From the NCBI GenBank assembly GCA_031216915.1, contig CM062296.1, positions 668,006,753-668,070,752 on the forward strand: DNA of 64,000 nucleotides. Reading direction: 5' to 3'. The notes beneath the pieces were generated by a model. It was not told the origin of the DNA, did not search any database, and worked only from the letters and a program-made list of their open reading frames with translations. The translations under genes and the position numbers were made by a program. Numbering within the stretch: the stretch's first letter is position 1; the number at the start of each line of letters is the position of its first letter. Shown here piece after piece: positions 63,853-64,000 of this stretch. This stretch comes from Pictodentalium vernedei. Its lineage: Eukaryota; Mollusca; Scaphopoda; Dentaliida; Dentaliidae.

Positions 63853-64000
63853 AAACATTCTAAGATATTGATCTAAAGTTATCCACTTCCAGAGAGATTT
63901 TCCTTCACATCTATAGTGACAACTGATATAAAAAAATGTTTATTAGACATTTCCTGCTAACTTAAAAGGTAGCACATAATGAAAAAACATACTGATAAAC
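63853..64000. other. No recognisable feature
   Basis: Short AT-rich remainder after P13. Confidence 0.4.

Overview
The window looks like intergenic or deep intronic nuclear DNA from a marine invertebrate, most likely a bivalve or other mollusc. It is AT-rich, has no prokaryotic gene organisation and no intact protein gene. Almost everything recognisable is mobile DNA of kinds abundant in molluscs. These are pearl/Helentron-type non-autonomous elements with internal tandem repeats and a GGACAGAC/GGATGGAC microsatellite before a 3' hairpin ending in GAGCTAAAAA; piggyBac-like TTAA MITEs; hAT and Tc1/pogo relics; and tRNA- and 5S-rRNA-derived SINEs. The organism call is inference, because no host gene could be identified. 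The piggyBac-like assignment of the TTAA MITEs is also inferred, from the TTAA target and CCC terminus.

Layout. At 1-6.2 kb there are three pearl-like elements; the first is split by a hAT-like element that has a clean 8-bp duplication. From 7.5 to 10.3 kb come fold-back MITEs and SINE fragments. A 2.3-kb tandem-repeat pearl-like element occupies 10.4-12.8 kb. From 13.5 to 17.2 kb lie TTAA MITEs and SINE-G copies, and a hAT relic with another pearl-like element inside spans 17.3-20 kb. The stretch 20.4-30.3 kb is a dense nest of TTAA MITEs, several inserted into one another or split by a SINE or a pearl-like element. The stretch 30.8-44.4 kb holds a LINE remnant, two related tandem-repeat elements, a local 719-bp duplication, a MITE/SINE/MITE nest, and an array of about six units carrying nuclear-receptor half-sites at 38.8-39.7 kb. 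A 2.6-kb relative of the 10.4-kb element sits inside a MITE at 48.0-50.7 kb. A broken Tc1/mariner transposase lies at 51.5-52.5 kb next to a hAT MITE with a perfect 8-bp duplication. The rest (54-64 kb) is MITEs, pearl-like elements and two long tandem arrays.

Relationships. Insertions inside insertions give a relative order of events, and two TTAA MITEs have a related empty site in the same window, so target and boundaries are read directly. Two SINE types with different RNA polymerase III heads share one body, and a third family shares their TTAAAC-CCAATAAATAA tail, which suggests one LINE partner. All 15 pearl-like elements or fragments recognised run on the plus strand. Four exon-like segments, all on the minus strand, are the only hint of a host gene and remain weak. 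I read everything by eye; family assignments rest on termini, target duplications, internal organisation and cross-comparison inside the window.
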